Part shown: one piece after another, positions 1-9,645 of the stretch | Position numbering within the stretch: position 1 is the first letter of the stretch | Layout of the letters: each line of letters begins with the position of its first letter | DNA from: Larkinella knui | GTDB lineage: Bacteria; Bacteroidota; Bacteroidia; Cytophagales; Spirosomataceae | Direction: 5' to 3' | NCBI RefSeq assembly: GCF_003858645.1 | Contig: NZ_RQJP01000001.1 | Coordinates: 1,054,001 to 1,118,000, forward strand | DNA: 64,000 bases | The notes under the pieces: model-generated | Database searches by the model: none | The model's input: the letters and a program-made list of their open reading frames with translations, nothing else | What the model was told of the DNA's origin: nothing | Program-made: the position numbers and the translations under genes

Positions 1-1
1 A

Positions 2-2119
2 AAGGAAATGCTGGAATATCAATCCTCCGGTACACGTCCGCATATGGGCCCCGAAACTGACGACGACGACAACGACCGCGGCATGTTCGGAAGCAGCAGC
101 TCGGGATCGGGAAAAGATCCGAAAGGGTCTGAAAAGTCGCGTACGCCGGTTTTGGATAACTTCGGCCGTGACCTAACGAAATTGGCTGAACTGGGCAAAC
201 TTGACCCAATCGTTGGCCGTGAAAAAGAAATTGAACGCGTTGCTCAGATTCTGAGCCGTCGTAAAAAGAACAACCCGATCCTGATCGGTGAACCCGGTGT
301 CGGTAAAACCGCCATCGCGGAAGGGCTGGCCCTGCGGATCGTTCAGAAAAAAGTATCGCGGGTGCTGTTTGGCAAACGCGTGGTAACGCTGGATCTGGCT
401 TCGTTAGTGGCCGGAACCAAATACCGCGGCCAGTTTGAAGAACGCATGAAGGCGGTCATGAATGAACTGGAAAAATCGCCGGAAGTCATTCTCTTCATTG
501 ACGAGTTACACACAATCGTCGGTGCCGGTGGTGCTTCGGGTTCGCTCGATGCTTCCAACATGTTCAAACCGGCCCTGGCCCGGGGCGACATCCAATGTAT
601 TGGTGCCACCACGCTGGACGAATACCGCCAGTACATTGAAAAAGACGGTGCTCTGGCCCGTCGGTTCCAGGTCGTGATGGTCGACGCTACGTCGGTTGAA
701 GAAACCATCGAGATTCTGAACAACATCAAAGATAAATACGAGGATCACCACCACGTCAACTACACGCCGGAAGCGGTTGAAGCAGCCGTTAAATTATCAG
801 AACGGTATATTTCTGATCGTTTCCTGCCAGATAAAGCCATCGACGTACTGGACGAAGTGGGGGCCCGCGTACATATCTCCAACATCTCGGTTCCCGAAGA
901 TATTCTCCGGCTGGAAGACAGCATCGAGAACATCAAGAAGGAGAAAAACCAGGTGGTGAAAAGTCAGAAATACGAAGAAGCCGCTCAGCTTCGCGATAAG
1001 GAAAAACGCCTGATCGATCAGCTGGACCGCGCTAAACTGGCCTGGGAAGAAGAAACCAAGAAAAAACGCTATACGGTTTCGGAAGAAAACGTGGCCGAGG
1101 TTGTCGCCATGATGACCGGTATTCCAACCAGCCGCGTAGCCACCAACGAAGGGGCCAAACTGCTGAACATGGCTGAACAATTGACCGGTCGTGTGATTGG
1201 TCAGGATAAGGCGGTTCAGAAACTGGTGAAGGCCATTCAGCGGACGCGGGTCGGTTTGAAAGATCCCAAGAAACCAATCGGTTCATTCATCTTCCTGGGG
1301 CCAACTGGTGTTGGTAAAACCGAACTGGCGAAGGTGCTGGCTTCCTACCTCTTCGACAAAGATGACGCACTGGTGCGGATCGACATGTCGGAATACATGG
1401 AGAAATTCAGCGTAAGCCGTCTGGTCGGAGCTCCTCCGGGCTATGTGGGTTACGAAGAAGGCGGTCAGTTGACGGAGAAAATTCGTCGGAAACCGTATTC
1501 GGTTGTCCTGTTGGATGAAATCGAAAAAGCCCACCCGGATGTGTTCAACATTCTGTTGCAGGTGCTCGACGATGGTATACTGACGGATGGTCTGGGTCGC
1601 CGGGTCGATTTCCGGAACACCATTATCATCATGACCTCGAATATCGGGGTTCGCGACCTCAAAGATTTCGGTTCAGGGATCGGTTTTGCCACCCGTGGTA
1701 AGTCCGAAAATCAGGACGAAATCATGAAAAGCACGATTCAGAATGCCCTGCGGAAAGCGTTCTCGCCGGAATTCCTGAACCGCCTGGATGATGTGATCGT
1801 GTTCAACTCGCTGCAACGCGAAGATATCCACAAGATTATTGACCTGATGCTGGGCAAACTGCTCGGCCGTGTCACGAGTCTGGGCTACAAAGTTGAACTG
1901 ACGGATAAAGCCAAAGACTTCCTGTCGGAAAAAGGCTACGATCCTCAATACGGTGCACGTCCGCTAAGCCGGGCTATCCAGAAATTCCTTGAAGATCCCG
2001 TCGCGGAAGAAATCCTGAAAGGCGATCTCAAAGAAGGGGATGTGATCATGGCTGACTACGATGACAACGGGGAAAACCTGATCATCACGGTGAAGAAACA
2101 TGAGCCGGTAACCGAATAA
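2..2119 (+). CDS. clpC: ClpC-type AAA+ unfoldase, 5' end cut by window
   Basis: Hexameric ATP-dependent unfoldase that feeds proteins to ClpP in the cytoplasm. The reading frame is open to the left edge; the first in-frame ATG (8) is not the true start, because the N-terminal Clp-N repeats are missing and the visible part begins in the acidic/Ser-Gly linker. Counting from position 8, the first Walker A (GEPGVGKT) is near residues 94-101 with Walker B ILFIDELH near 161-168. A UVR-like coiled-coil middle domain follows near 305-355, and the second Walker A (GPTGVGKT) is near 431-438 with [10 protein letters not shown]. The C-terminal D2-small domain ([10 protein letters not shown]) is present. 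The middle-domain type and the Bacteroidota context favour ClpC over ClpA or ClpB. It ends at a strong terminator. Only the length of the missing N-terminus is unknown. Confidence 0.95.
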   Translation, partial: KEMLEYQSSGTRPHMGPETDDDDNDRGMFGSSSSGSGKDPKGSEKSRTPVLDNFGRDLTKLAELGKLDPIVGREKEIERVAQILSRRKKNNPILIGEPGVGKTAIAEGLALRIVQKKVSRVLFGKRVVTLDLASLVAGTKYRGQFEERMKAVMNELEKSPEVILFIDELHTIVGAGGASGSLDASNMFKPALARGDIQCIGATTLDEYRQYIEKDGALARRFQVVMVDATSVEETIEILNNIKDKYEDHHHVNYTPEAVEAAVKLSERYISDRFLPDKAIDVLDEVGARVHISNISVPEDILRLEDSIENIKKEKNQVVKSQKYEEAAQLRDKEKRLIDQLDRAKLAWEEETKKKRYTVSEENVAEVVAMMTGIPTSRVATNEGAKLLNMAEQLTGRVIGQDKAVQKLVKAIQRTRVGLKDPKKPIGSFIFLGPTGVGKTELAKVLASYLFDKDDALVRIDMSEYMEKFSVSRLVGAPPGYVGYEEGGQLTEKIRRKPYSVVLLDEIEKAHPDVFNILLQVLDDGILTDGLGRRVDFRNTIIIMTSNIGVRDLKDFGSGIGFATRGKSENQDEIMKSTIQNALRKAFSPEFLNRLDDVIVFNSLQREDIHKIIDLMLGKLLGRVTSLGYKVELTDKAKDFLSEKGYDPQYGARPLSRAIQKFLEDPVAEEILKGDLKEGDVIMADYDDNGENLIITVKKHEPVTE

Positions 2120-2151
2120 GGTTAACTAGATACAATTGATATACAGTTTCG

Positions 2152-2185
2152 AATAGGCTGGACGTAAGTTCAGCCTATTTTTTTT
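2152..2185 (+). terminator. Rho-independent terminator after clpC
   Basis: A perfect 9-bp inverted repeat (AATAGGCTG / CAGCCTATT) with a 10-nt loop is followed by an unbroken T run. It starts 33 nt after the clpC stop codon. Confidence 0.9.
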
Positions 2186-2270
2186 GAAGTTGACGGGAAA
2201 TGAAACGAAATGGGATTGGAAAGTTGAACCGGTATTATTATTGCTACACGTTTACTGTAACTCAACTTAT

Positions 2271-3422
2271 ATGAAATTAGCGACTCTCCTGTCCGGTTGC
2301 CTGCTCCTGATCCCTCATTTTTCTACTGCTCAGACTGAACCCGGCCGTGCTCTGTGGAGCGGGAATTTGCAACTAAATACCACCCAGCTCGCCGGAGAGT
2401 ATCCGAACGGTTATACACGTCGCAGTCCTCAACTCAATTTCTCGGTCAATCATGGCGTATTTCTACAAAACAACTGGTTGCTGGGATTGGCGGTTAATGG
2501 CTCGTACTACAAACAGGTGAATGCAAACACCATCCCGTTGAATCAGCAGTATCGCCGGGGCGGATTATCGATTTTTGCCCGAAAATACTGGGGAGCCAGC
2601 AATTGGCGGATTTACGCCGGTGGTGGTATTGGCGGTAATCTCGACAACTACAGCCAGGAGGTTTATGATGCCGGAACCAGCATCCGAACGGAGAACAGGA
2701 CAAATACGTACCAGGTTTCACCCTTCACACAAATCGGCGGGGTCTATTTCCTCGATGGCCGGTGGGGCCTGGAAATGTCCACCAACAGCACCGTATTCCC
2801 TTTCACATTCAGCGGTTTGACTGCCGGCTTGATTTACATGACGGGTCGGACCCGGTCAGAACGAGACATCCAGGCTGCTACCCCGCCGACGGTCGGATCG
2901 CAGGCCCGAGCGGGCCGGTTCACGGTAGGAGCAAGTGTCGTATTTTCAGGCAGAAACGAAGAATTGAATAATCGGCGCTCCGACGCCAAAAGCCTGATAG
3001 CGGCCCCTGCGGTTGGTTTTTTTGTGGCAAATAATTTTTTGGTTGGCATTTCGGTGCCCATTACCTGGAGTACCACGAGCGGAACCAGCAAAGCTGCAGA
3101 AACCACGCTAGGCATCGCACCCTATGTTCGGGCTTATCTTTCTAATACCCGGCTGCGTCCTTACGTGGGCGCGACCTTTACGTATTCTGCCTATTCTTTC
3201 AAACAGGATCCCTTTCCCAAAGAACAAATCAATCATACCACCGGAGGAACGCTCAACGGTGGCCTGGCCTATCTGCTCGGTGATAACTTTATTGCTGAAG
3301 CCAACCTGCTGAATCTCAATGTTAGCAAGCAAACCCAAAATAACCAGTTGAAAAATGGATTGTGGCTTCAGGGATTGCAACTGACAACCTCACCGGCTTT
3401 TACGGTTCAATACGTTTTTTAA
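2271..3422 (+). CDS. Outer-membrane beta-barrel protein, paralogue A
   Basis: Predicted secreted outer-membrane protein of 383 residues, function unknown. The ATG at 2271 gives a clean signal peptide (MKLATLLSGCLLLIPHFSTA, cleaved before QTEPGRALW). The longer reading from a TTG at 2184 would overlap the clpC terminator and spoil the signal. The rest alternates aromatic and polar residues in short strands and ends in VQYVF, the aromatic C-terminus expected of barrels. It is clearly related to the gene at 4611-5747: both have the mature start QTE-GR-(L/I)W, a central RKYWG/RRYWG segment followed by GGG, and a late LAYLLGD motif. A role as a porin or surface barrel is inference. Confidence 0.8.
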   Translation: MKLATLLSGCLLLIPHFSTAQTEPGRALWSGNLQLNTTQLAGEYPNGYTRRSPQLNFSVNHGVFLQNNWLLGLAVNGSYYKQVNANTIPLNQQYRRGGLSIFARKYWGASNWRIYAGGGIGGNLDNYSQEVYDAGTSIRTENRTNTYQVSPFTQIGGVYFLDGRWGLEMSTNSTVFPFTFSGLTAGLIYMTGRTRSERDIQAATPPTVGSQARAGRFTVGASVVFSGRNEELNNRRSDAKSLIAAPAVGFFVANNFLVGISVPITWSTTSGTSKAAETTLGIAPYVRAYLSNTRLRPYVGATFTYSAYSFKQDPFPKEQINHTTGGTLNGGLAYLLGDNFIAEANLLNLNVSKQTQNNQLKNGLWLQGLQLTTSPAFTVQYVF

Positions 3423-3445
3423 CGGGCAGCTCGGGGCTTTGGGAA

Positions 3446-4369
3446 TTAATATGAATGACCGGCGGGCTTGCTAACCATCTTCCAGATCAGGTCGTGCGCT
3501 CTTTTGGAAGTTTCAATACCATGCCCGGTATTGGGAATAATCTGACTGCCCTGAAGCGTCAGAATATTTTCTTCGGCTAGTCGAATGGTTTCACCCGGTG
3601 GAAATAAGGGATCTTTTTCACCCAGAATCAGGTAAATATCTGATGTAAGTCGGCGCAGCTCTTCTTTCTTCAAGGGTGCCGGGTAATCACCCCGAAACTG
3701 GTGATTCAGGAGTGCATAGAGCAGGTAGTTGCTGATTAACTCCCGATAAACCGGGGAAACCGTTTGATGAGGTGGGCAAAAAATCGCTTTATCCAGAAAT
3801 TTATTCAGATTAGCCGGTGTTGGAAAAATCATCGGTAACAGGTTGTAGTACAAATTTCGGATTGATGTTGAAAAGGGTTGAATACCTGCCGGGTTGACCA
3901 ATATTGCTTTTTTTACCCGTTCAGGCGATTCCAGACACAGCTTCAGACAGATTAAACCGCCGAGGGATGCACCGGCAATAGTCGTTTTCTTTATGGCCAG
4001 GCCATCCAGTATTTCCGTTGCCCAACGACCGTAATCATTCGTTTTGACACCCGGATTTTGTCCATCGCTAAGACTGGGCTGACCGTTTACCTCGACGATG
4101 TAATACCGGTAACTTTCCCGGAAGGGTTTCAGCGCATTATCCATATCCCAGAACAAACCGCAGGTTCGGGCACCGGGAAAGAACACGATCGTTGGGGCTT
4201 CCGTCAGGTGCGGATTGGCCGCCCAGATCCGCGTGTTTCCAAACGAAGTGGGAATGGAAATTCGCTCGTATGTAAAACCATTCAGGGCTTCTACCTGCCG
4301 GTTCCAGTTTTCGAGGAATAAAGTGGCTTCAGACGGTTTTTTAAATGTGGAGATCCGGTTCGATGTCAT
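3446..4369 (-). CDS. Alpha/beta hydrolase
   Basis: Alpha/beta-hydrolase-fold enzyme of about 307 residues, substrate unknown. It shows the nucleophile elbow GASLGG, the acid segment ILGEKDPLFPP and the catalytic-His region NTGHGIE, so the Ser-Asp-His triad is complete. An oxyanion-hole stretch (VVFFPGA-like) precedes the nucleophile. The frame stays open upstream to 4492, but that extension is rich in Pro/Cys and unlike the family, so the ATG ending at 4369 is preferred. No signal peptide, so probably cytoplasmic. It lies convergent to and between the two barrel paralogues. Confidence 0.8.
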   Translation of the reverse strand: MTSNRISTFKKPSEATLFLENWNRQVEALNGFTYERISIPTSFGNTRIWAANPHLTEAPTIVFFPGARTCGLFWDMDNALKPFRESYRYYIVEVNGQPSLSDGQNPGVKTNDYGRWATEILDGLAIKKTTIAGASLGGLICLKLCLESPERVKKAILVNPAGIQPFSTSIRNLYYNLLPMIFPTPANLNKFLDKAIFCPPHQTVSPVYRELISNYLLYALLNHQFRGDYPAPLKKEELRRLTSDIYLILGEKDPLFPPGETIRLAEENILTLQGSQIIPNTGHGIETSKRAHDLIWKMVSKPAGHSY

Positions 4370-4610
4370 GCTGATTCTGATGCAGTGATCGCCAAAAGTA
4401 GGCATCAGGAACGGGTTTTGACAAGCGGAATGCATACCGGGTGGGTTTGGGTGAATACCTGACGAAACTGGGCCAACCCCTGTTCTCAACAATAGGTATC
4501 GTTTATTCCCGAACCTTGAAAATCCTACTGTAGTGATGCTTAACTATTTTTAACAACATGTTTTCATGTATGTCTGAAAATTTACTTATATTTTCCCGAA
4601 AAAAGCCAAC

Positions 4611-5747
4611 ATGAAAAAAGCTTTACTCCTGGCCTGTCTTTGTGCTTTATCGCCACTCGTTCAGGCCCAAACCGAAAAAGGTCGGGGAATCTGGACGGGA
4701 AGCGCCCAATTCGATCATACGTCACAAAAAAATGGTCTCAATCAAAACCGCAATGTATACCGGACCACCAAAAGTAGTTTTTCATTCAGCCGGGGTGTTT
4801 TCTTTAAAGATCAATGGCTGGCCGGAGGTGGGCTGAGTATCGGGATGGAAACGGCCCGTTTAAGTACACCAAATTCACCCCAGTTGCCGGGCTTTCGGTT
4901 TTCCAACTTCAACAGCAGTCTAAATGGGTTTGTCCGGCGGTATTGGGGAAAAGAAAAGTGGCGGGTCTTGCTGGGGGGCGGTTTATCGCTCAGCTACGGA
5001 CGAGGGGATTTTGAAGGGGAGAGTACGAGCAGCCCGGACCGGAATACCCTGACGGCTACCCCCGTTGCTCAAATAGGAGCCAATTACTTTTTAACGGACC
5101 GGATTGGCCTGGAAGCCTCCGCCATCTCGTCTTCATTTCCATTTGCTTTTAGTGGCTTCGGACTAGGATTGGTCATCCTGACCGGGGGCAGCAAAGAAAA
5201 CACGACTGGAGTTTACGAAGCTCCCCAAACCGCAAAAGGGCGCTGGGTTATGGGCGGTACATTTACTTTAAATACCCAGGGCGAGAAGCTAAACCGACCC
5301 GGTGCCAGCGAAGTACGATTGAACACATTGGCGCTGAGTCCTTCCATTGGATGGTTTATCAAAAAGAACCTTCAACTTGGTGTTTTAGTCCCGTTGTCGA
5401 TTGTTTGGAATAAAGAGGGGTCGGTTGTAGGGTATGGAATCAGTCCTTATCTGAAAAAATACGTCTCTGATAACCGGCTGCGGCCTTTTGTTGAAGGCAA
5501 TTTGTCCTACACTTCGATTCGTAGTAAATCCGAGGGAGCCAGTACCTCCGTTCAGCAAACCGCCGGTATTTCCGCCAGTGCCGGGTTAGCCTATCTCCTG
5601 GGTGATCGATTTATTGTCGAGGCAACCGTGGGCAACGCGTATTTTATCCGGAATTTTTACCCGAAAGCAACCAGCCAAAGTTCCTGGTCAACCGGTGCCT
5701 CAGCGACCCTGCAACCCCGTTTAACGGTCACCTACGTATTCGATTAA
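4611..5747 (+). CDS. Outer-membrane beta-barrel protein, paralogue B
   Basis: Predicted outer-membrane barrel of 378 residues. The signal peptide MKKALLLACLCALSPLVQA is followed by QTEKGRGIW. It shares segment order and several motifs with the gene at 2271-3422 (RRYWGKEKW, GGGLS, LSPSIGWF, DNRLRPFVEGN, LAYLLGDRF) and ends in VTYVFD. The two genes probably arose by duplication and were then separated by the hydrolase. A possible -7 box (TATATTTT, 4587-4594) lies just upstream but lacks the usual final G. Terminated by the hairpin at 5751-5796. Ligand or cargo cannot be named. Confidence 0.8.
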   Translation: MKKALLLACLCALSPLVQAQTEKGRGIWTGSAQFDHTSQKNGLNQNRNVYRTTKSSFSFSRGVFFKDQWLAGGGLSIGMETARLSTPNSPQLPGFRFSNFNSSLNGFVRRYWGKEKWRVLLGGGLSLSYGRGDFEGESTSSPDRNTLTATPVAQIGANYFLTDRIGLEASAISSSFPFAFSGFGLGLVILTGGSKENTTGVYEAPQTAKGRWVMGGTFTLNTQGEKLNRPGASEVRLNTLALSPSIGWFIKKNLQLGVLVPLSIVWNKEGSVVGYGISPYLKKYVSDNRLRPFVEGNLSYTSIRSKSEGASTSVQQTAGISASAGLAYLLGDRFIVEATVGNAYFIRNFYPKATSQSSWSTGASATLQPRLTVTYVFD

Positions 5748-5750
5748 AAG

Positions 5751-5796
5751 AAATAACCCCGGTTCAATCGTCGGGACGGAACCGGGGTTATCTTTT
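5751..5796. terminator. Bidirectional terminator
   Basis: A perfect 13-bp stem (arms 5753-5765 and 5779-5791) has a T-rich run on its right and an A-rich run on its left. It can therefore terminate both the barrel gene ending at 5747 and the convergent gene ending at 5819. Confidence 0.9.
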
Positions 5797-5818
5797 ACCA
5801 GCGTCTGCTGACTGTATT

Positions 5819-6592
5819 TTATTTCAATGCTTTAGCGCACTCCTCCACTTTGTCGGTATTGATAAAATCGACACCAATTTTAGCCAGTTGTTTCCAGGCA
5901 TTGGGATTGTCGGGTGAAGCCCAGAACCGGATGGGCTTGTTCTGGCCGTGCGCCCGCTTAATGAATCGTTTCAGGGTTTCGCGGTCTTTTTCCGGCATTT
6001 CACCCTCGCCGTTCCACCGGGAATACGTTTGAAACGTATCGCTGAACAGAGCGACGTGTTTGATGGTTTCGTCGTCGTATAATTCGCTGGGACGGCCGTC
6101 GAACAGGATGTAGGTGGGGTAATCGACCCAGTTGGCGATGGGCGGACGGTTACCACTGACCACCAGCTGAATCGCCACGGGGTTCATGGCGCGGTCGAAG
6201 CAGGTGCGGTAGGGGGCAACGGCTTTTTGTAATTGCTCGATGGCTTCGACCCCGTTTTCCTTCAGATCAATCAGCAACTGGAACGTGTATTTCCGATCAG
6301 AACTGACCGAACCACTGGCCGACTGGCGGCTTTTGTTCTGACCAAACAAGGCGGCTATGGGCTTTAAATAGAGAGAATCCAGCGTACGGCCGGGCTGAAT
6401 TTGGGATTTATCATGAGCAACTATTAACTTACCGTCAACCAGGAAAACGTCGGCTTCAATGGAACCGGCCTGGTTGCGAATGGCGGCCACGAGTGGCTCC
6501 GGTTTTTCGTAGTCGTTGTGGGCGTGAATTTTCTGGGCCACACTCCACTGACTAAAGCAAACCATCAAAAAGATAAAGGCAAATCTTGTCAT
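5819..6592 (-). CDS. Secreted GDPD/PI-PLC-like phosphodiesterase
   Basis: Predicted periplasmic phosphodiesterase of the PLC-like/glycerophosphodiester phosphodiesterase superfamily, 257 residues. The signal peptide MTRFAFIFLMVCFSQWSVA is followed by the barrel with the hallmark HAHNDY near the mature N-terminus, EADVFL (metal-binding Glu and Asp) and VAHDKS (second catalytic His). The C-terminus carries WASPDN and FINTDK, typical late strands of GDPD barrels. The HxHNDY form resembles the Bacteroidota/AIM6-like subgroup rather than classical GlpQ, so the true substrate (glycerophosphodiester or inositol phosphodiester) is open. Confidence 0.8.
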   Translation of the reverse strand: MTRFAFIFLMVCFSQWSVAQKIHAHNDYEKPEPLVAAIRNQAGSIEADVFLVDGKLIVAHDKSQIQPGRTLDSLYLKPIAALFGQNKSRQSASGSVSSDRKYTFQLLIDLKENGVEAIEQLQKAVAPYRTCFDRAMNPVAIQLVVSGNRPPIANWVDYPTYILFDGRPSELYDDETIKHVALFSDTFQTYSRWNGEGEMPEKDRETLKRFIKRAHGQNKPIRFWASPDNPNAWKQLAKIGVDFINTDKVEECAKALK

Positions 6593-6682
6593 GAGTTATC
6601 AGAGGAGGGTTCAGAAAAAAAGCCGTACAACTCTTTCGCAACGTTTCGGGCAAAAGTAGTCGGATGATCGAATATATACTAC

Positions 6683-6690
6683 TATTTTTG
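6683..6690 (+). promoter_or_regulatory. Bacteroidota -7 box before fabG
   Basis: TATTTTTG matches the TAnnTTTG consensus. It lies 40 nt before the ATG at 6730 and downstream of the alternative ATG at 6664, supporting the later start. No clear -33 TTTG was found. Confidence 0.5.
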
Positions 6691-6729
6691 CGGCCAATCT
6701 TACAAACCCTCGTTACTCACATTTACTTC

Positions 6730-7476
6730 ATGAGTTTACTTCAAGGAAAAGTTGCGTTGATTACCGGAGCCTCACGGGGCATCGGCCGGGCCATTGCCAT
6801 TCGTTTTGCCCAGGAGGGCGCTAATATTGCCTTTACTTACCTGTCAAGTATTGAAAAAGGGCAGGCGTTGGAAGCTGAATTAGCGGCTTTTGGAGTTAAG
6901 GTAAAAGGGTATCGCTCGGATGCTTCGGATTTTAAAGCTGCCGAAGAACTGGCCAACCAGATTGTGGCTGATTTTGGCACTATTGATGCCGTCGTGAATA
7001 ATGCCGGTATTACCCGCGACGGCCTGCTGATGCGGATGAGTGAAGAACAATGGGACGTCGTTATCAACGTTAATCTTAAGTCGGTCTTTAACCTGACCAA
7101 AGCCGTGATCAAACCGATGATGAAAGCCAAAAAAGGCTCGATCATCAACCTGACTTCGGTAGTCGGTATTCGGGGCAATGCTGGTCAGGCCAATTATGCC
7201 GCATCCAAAGCCGGTATCATTGGATTTACCAAGTCGGTGGCGCTGGAACTGGGCTCCCGCAATATTCGTTCGAATGCCATTGCTCCCGGTTTTATTGAAA
7301 CCGAAATGACCGGCGAAATCAATGAAAAAGCCGTTGAAGAATGGAAGCAGTCGATCCCGCTCCGGCGTGGTGGACAACCGGAGGAGGTCGCCGACTGCGC
7401 CCTGTTTCTGGCTTCCGACCTCTCCCGCTACATCACCGGCCAGGTGCTGCAGGTGGACGGGGGAATGCTTACTTAA
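6730..7476 (+). CDS. fabG: 3-oxoacyl-ACP reductase FabG
   Basis: NADPH-dependent reduction of 3-oxoacyl-ACP in fatty-acid elongation, cytoplasmic SDR enzyme. The 248 residues match the family length. Seen in order: the nucleotide motif TGASRGIG near residues 13-20, NNAG near 90, the catalytic Ser in NLTSVVG, YAASKAG (catalytic Tyr and Lys), the IAPGFIETEM loop and the C-terminal GQVLQVDGGM. A start at 6664 would add 22 hydrophobic residues not found in FabG; the -7 box at 6683 also excludes it. The FabG assignment rather than another SDR rests on the conserved segment pattern and is strong. Confidence 0.93.
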   Translation: MSLLQGKVALITGASRGIGRAIAIRFAQEGANIAFTYLSSIEKGQALEAELAAFGVKVKGYRSDASDFKAAEELANQIVADFGTIDAVVNNAGITRDGLLMRMSEEQWDVVINVNLKSVFNLTKAVIKPMMKAKKGSIINLTSVVGIRGNAGQANYAASKAGIIGFTKSVALELGSRNIRSNAIAPGFIETEMTGEINEKAVEEWKQSIPLRRGGQPEEVADCALFLASDLSRYITGQVLQVDGGMLT

Positions 7477-7478
7477 TG

Positions 7479-7542
7479 ATGAATGATGAACGATGAATGA
7501 TGTGGGGATTGCTCCATCTTTCATTCATCGTTCATCATTCAT
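7479..7542. repeat. Perfect 22-bp inverted repeat between fabG and VWA gene
   Basis: The arms at 7479-7500 and 7521-7542 are exact reverse complements, built from ATGA-type words, with a 20-nt loop. It begins 3 nt after the fabG stop codon and ends 18 nt before the next ATG. There is no T run, so it is not a classical terminator. It is one of several such elements in this window. Confidence 0.95.
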
Positions 7543-7560
7543 AACTCATCATTCAATAAG

Positions 7561-9645
7561 ATGCGCTCCGAACTTTATTTTCAATCGTCTCCCTGGTGGT
7601 TGCTGCTGTGTCTGGCGGTGGGGGCGGCTTATGCGTTTGCATTGTATCAGCGGAATTCCGGATGGAGTCAGCGGATGAATCTGTCCCTGGCGGCATTCCG
7701 GTTTCTGGTGGTCAGTGTGGTGTGTTTCCTGCTGCTCAATCCGCTGATTCGCAGCACCCAGACGATTACTGAAAAACCGAAAGTCGTACTGGCGATTGAT
7801 AACTCGGAGTCGATGACGGTGGCCGGAAGAGCACAACTCGACCGGGCGCTGGAAGCCGCTAACCAATTGCGGGAGCGCCTGACCAGCGACGATATTGATG
7901 TGTCGGTGCAAACGCTGGGCGACAGCCTGGTGACCGGCGATCTGAAAACGATTCCGTTTAACCAGCGGACCACCGATTTGTCGAATCTGCTGGGCGGTAT
8001 TCGAAACGCTTACGAAGGGCGCAACCTGACCGATGTCGTACTGATTTCGGACGGTATTGCCAATCAGGGGCTTTCACCGACGTTTGGTCGGTATAACTTT
8101 GCGTTACATACCGTCGGCGTTGGCGACACGATTCCGAAGCGCGATGTGCAGCTGAAGGATGCTGTGGCCAACAAAATCGCCTACCTGGGCAACCAGTTCC
8201 CGATTCAGGCCGATGTCGCCAGCTACGGTTTTCAGGGACGGAGCGGAACGGTGGTTTTGCGCCAGAATGGCCGGGAACTGAGTCGGCAAACCGTCAACTT
8301 CAGTCGTCCGGAAACGTTTCAGCAACTGACGTTTCAGACCTTTTCCAGCCAGAAAGGAATGCAGCATTACGTCATAGAAGTGTTGCCCCAGGACGGTGAA
8401 TTTACACCCCGAAATAACCGCCGGGATGTCTACATCGACATCATCGACGGCAAAGAAAAAATCCTGCTGCTGGCGCTGACACCGCATCCCGACATCAAAG
8501 CCTTACGCAGTATTATTGAGAAAAATCAGAATTACGAACTCGATATTCGCATCCTGAACGGGGGAACGGCGGAGATTCCCGACAAAGTCTATGACCTGGT
8601 TATTCTGCACCAACTGCCTGATAATCTGAACGCGGGTGCTGGCGTACTGCAGCGGGTACTGCAAAAAAACACGCCGGTATTGTTTATTCTGGGTAATCAG
8701 TCGGGCCTGCAATCGTTCAACGGATTGAATCCGGTCATGCAGATTGTGGCGGGCGGGGGTCAGACCGATAAAGTGACGGGGCGCTTTAATGCCGATTTTC
8801 ATCAACTGAATCTGGACGCCCAGAAACTGACGTTGCTGGACCGGTTGCCGCCGATGCTGGTTCCGTTCGGAGATTTCAAACTGTCGCCGGGGAGCGAGGT
8901 GGTTTTGTGGCAGCAGGTAGGAAGTGTTCGTACGAGCAAACCACTGCTGGCGATCAATAGCTCTTCTCAACGCAAGGCCGCCGTTCTGGCGGGTGAGGGA
9001 CTGTGGGAATGGCGGCTGGAAGAATACGCCTTGACCGATAACCAGGCGGTTGTGGACGAACTTCTTCAGAAAGTAATGCAGCTTATTTCGATTAAAGAAG
9101 ACCGCCGTAAACTGCGCGTTTATCCCATTCGGAATGAATTTCTGGCGGGCGAAAAGGTGACGTTCGAGACGGAGATGTACAATGATATTTACGAAAAGCT
9201 GTTCGACCGGCCGATACGTCTGGAGATTACCAACGAAAAGGCGGTTCCCCGCAGTTTTACGTATACGCCAACGGCCAGCAATTCCCGCTTCGAAGTCAGC
9301 AGTTTACCCGAAGGCGTTTACCGGTTCCGGGCTACGGCTGCGTTAAATGGTCGGACGGAAACCGCCACGGGCGAATTTATTGTACGGGAACAGCAATTTG
9401 AAGCAATCAATACAACCGCCGATCATCTTCTGCTCCGGCAGTTGGCCCAGCAAACCGGCGGTCGTTTCTACAACGCTTCGACACTTTCGTCGCTGGCCGA
9501 TGACCTGGTAAAAAAGAAACCGCCCGGACGACTGAGCAGCAATGAGGAGTTGAACGAACTGATTAATCTACGCTGGTTGTTTTTCCTGATTATCGTGTTG
9601 ATCAGCGTTGAGTGGGGCTTGCGGAAATACCATGGAGCTTATTGA
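7561..9645 (+). CDS. Membrane-anchored VWA-domain protein
   Basis: A 694-residue protein with two N-terminal membrane helices (about residues 10-28 and 45-62), a von Willebrand A-like domain beginning VVLAIDNSESM (MIDAS-type DxSxS near residues 79-83), a long beta-rich extracytoplasmic part and a C-terminal helix (LRWLFFLIIVLISVEW) followed by a short basic tail. This layout, with a DUF4159/GATase1-like central part, is common in Bacteroidota and resembles BatA-type proteins, but no MoxR-type ATPase gene is adjacent. Its last bases overlap the start of the next gene, suggesting co-transcription. The molecular role is unknown. Confidence 0.8.
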   Translation: MRSELYFQSSPWWLLLCLAVGAAYAFALYQRNSGWSQRMNLSLAAFRFLVVSVVCFLLLNPLIRSTQTITEKPKVVLAIDNSESMTVAGRAQLDRALEAANQLRERLTSDDIDVSVQTLGDSLVTGDLKTIPFNQRTTDLSNLLGGIRNAYEGRNLTDVVLISDGIANQGLSPTFGRYNFALHTVGVGDTIPKRDVQLKDAVANKIAYLGNQFPIQADVASYGFQGRSGTVVLRQNGRELSRQTVNFSRPETFQQLTFQTFSSQKGMQHYVIEVLPQDGEFTPRNNRRDVYIDIIDGKEKILLLALTPHPDIKALRSIIEKNQNYELDIRILNGGTAEIPDKVYDLVILHQLPDNLNAGAGVLQRVLQKNTPVLFILGNQSGLQSFNGLNPVMQIVAGGGQTDKVTGRFNADFHQLNLDAQKLTLLDRLPPMLVPFGDFKLSPGSEVVLWQQVGSVRTSKPLLAINSSSQRKAAVLAGEGLWEWRLEEYALTDNQAVVDELLQKVMQLISIKEDRRKLRVYPIRNEFLAGEKVTFETEMYNDIYEKLFDRPIRLEITNEKAVPRSFTYTPTASNSRFEVSSLPEGVYRFRATAALNGRTETATGEFIVREQQFEAINTTADHLLLRQLAQQTGGRFYNASTLSSLADDLVKKKPPGRLSSNEELNELINLRWLFFLIIVLISVEWGLRKYHGAY

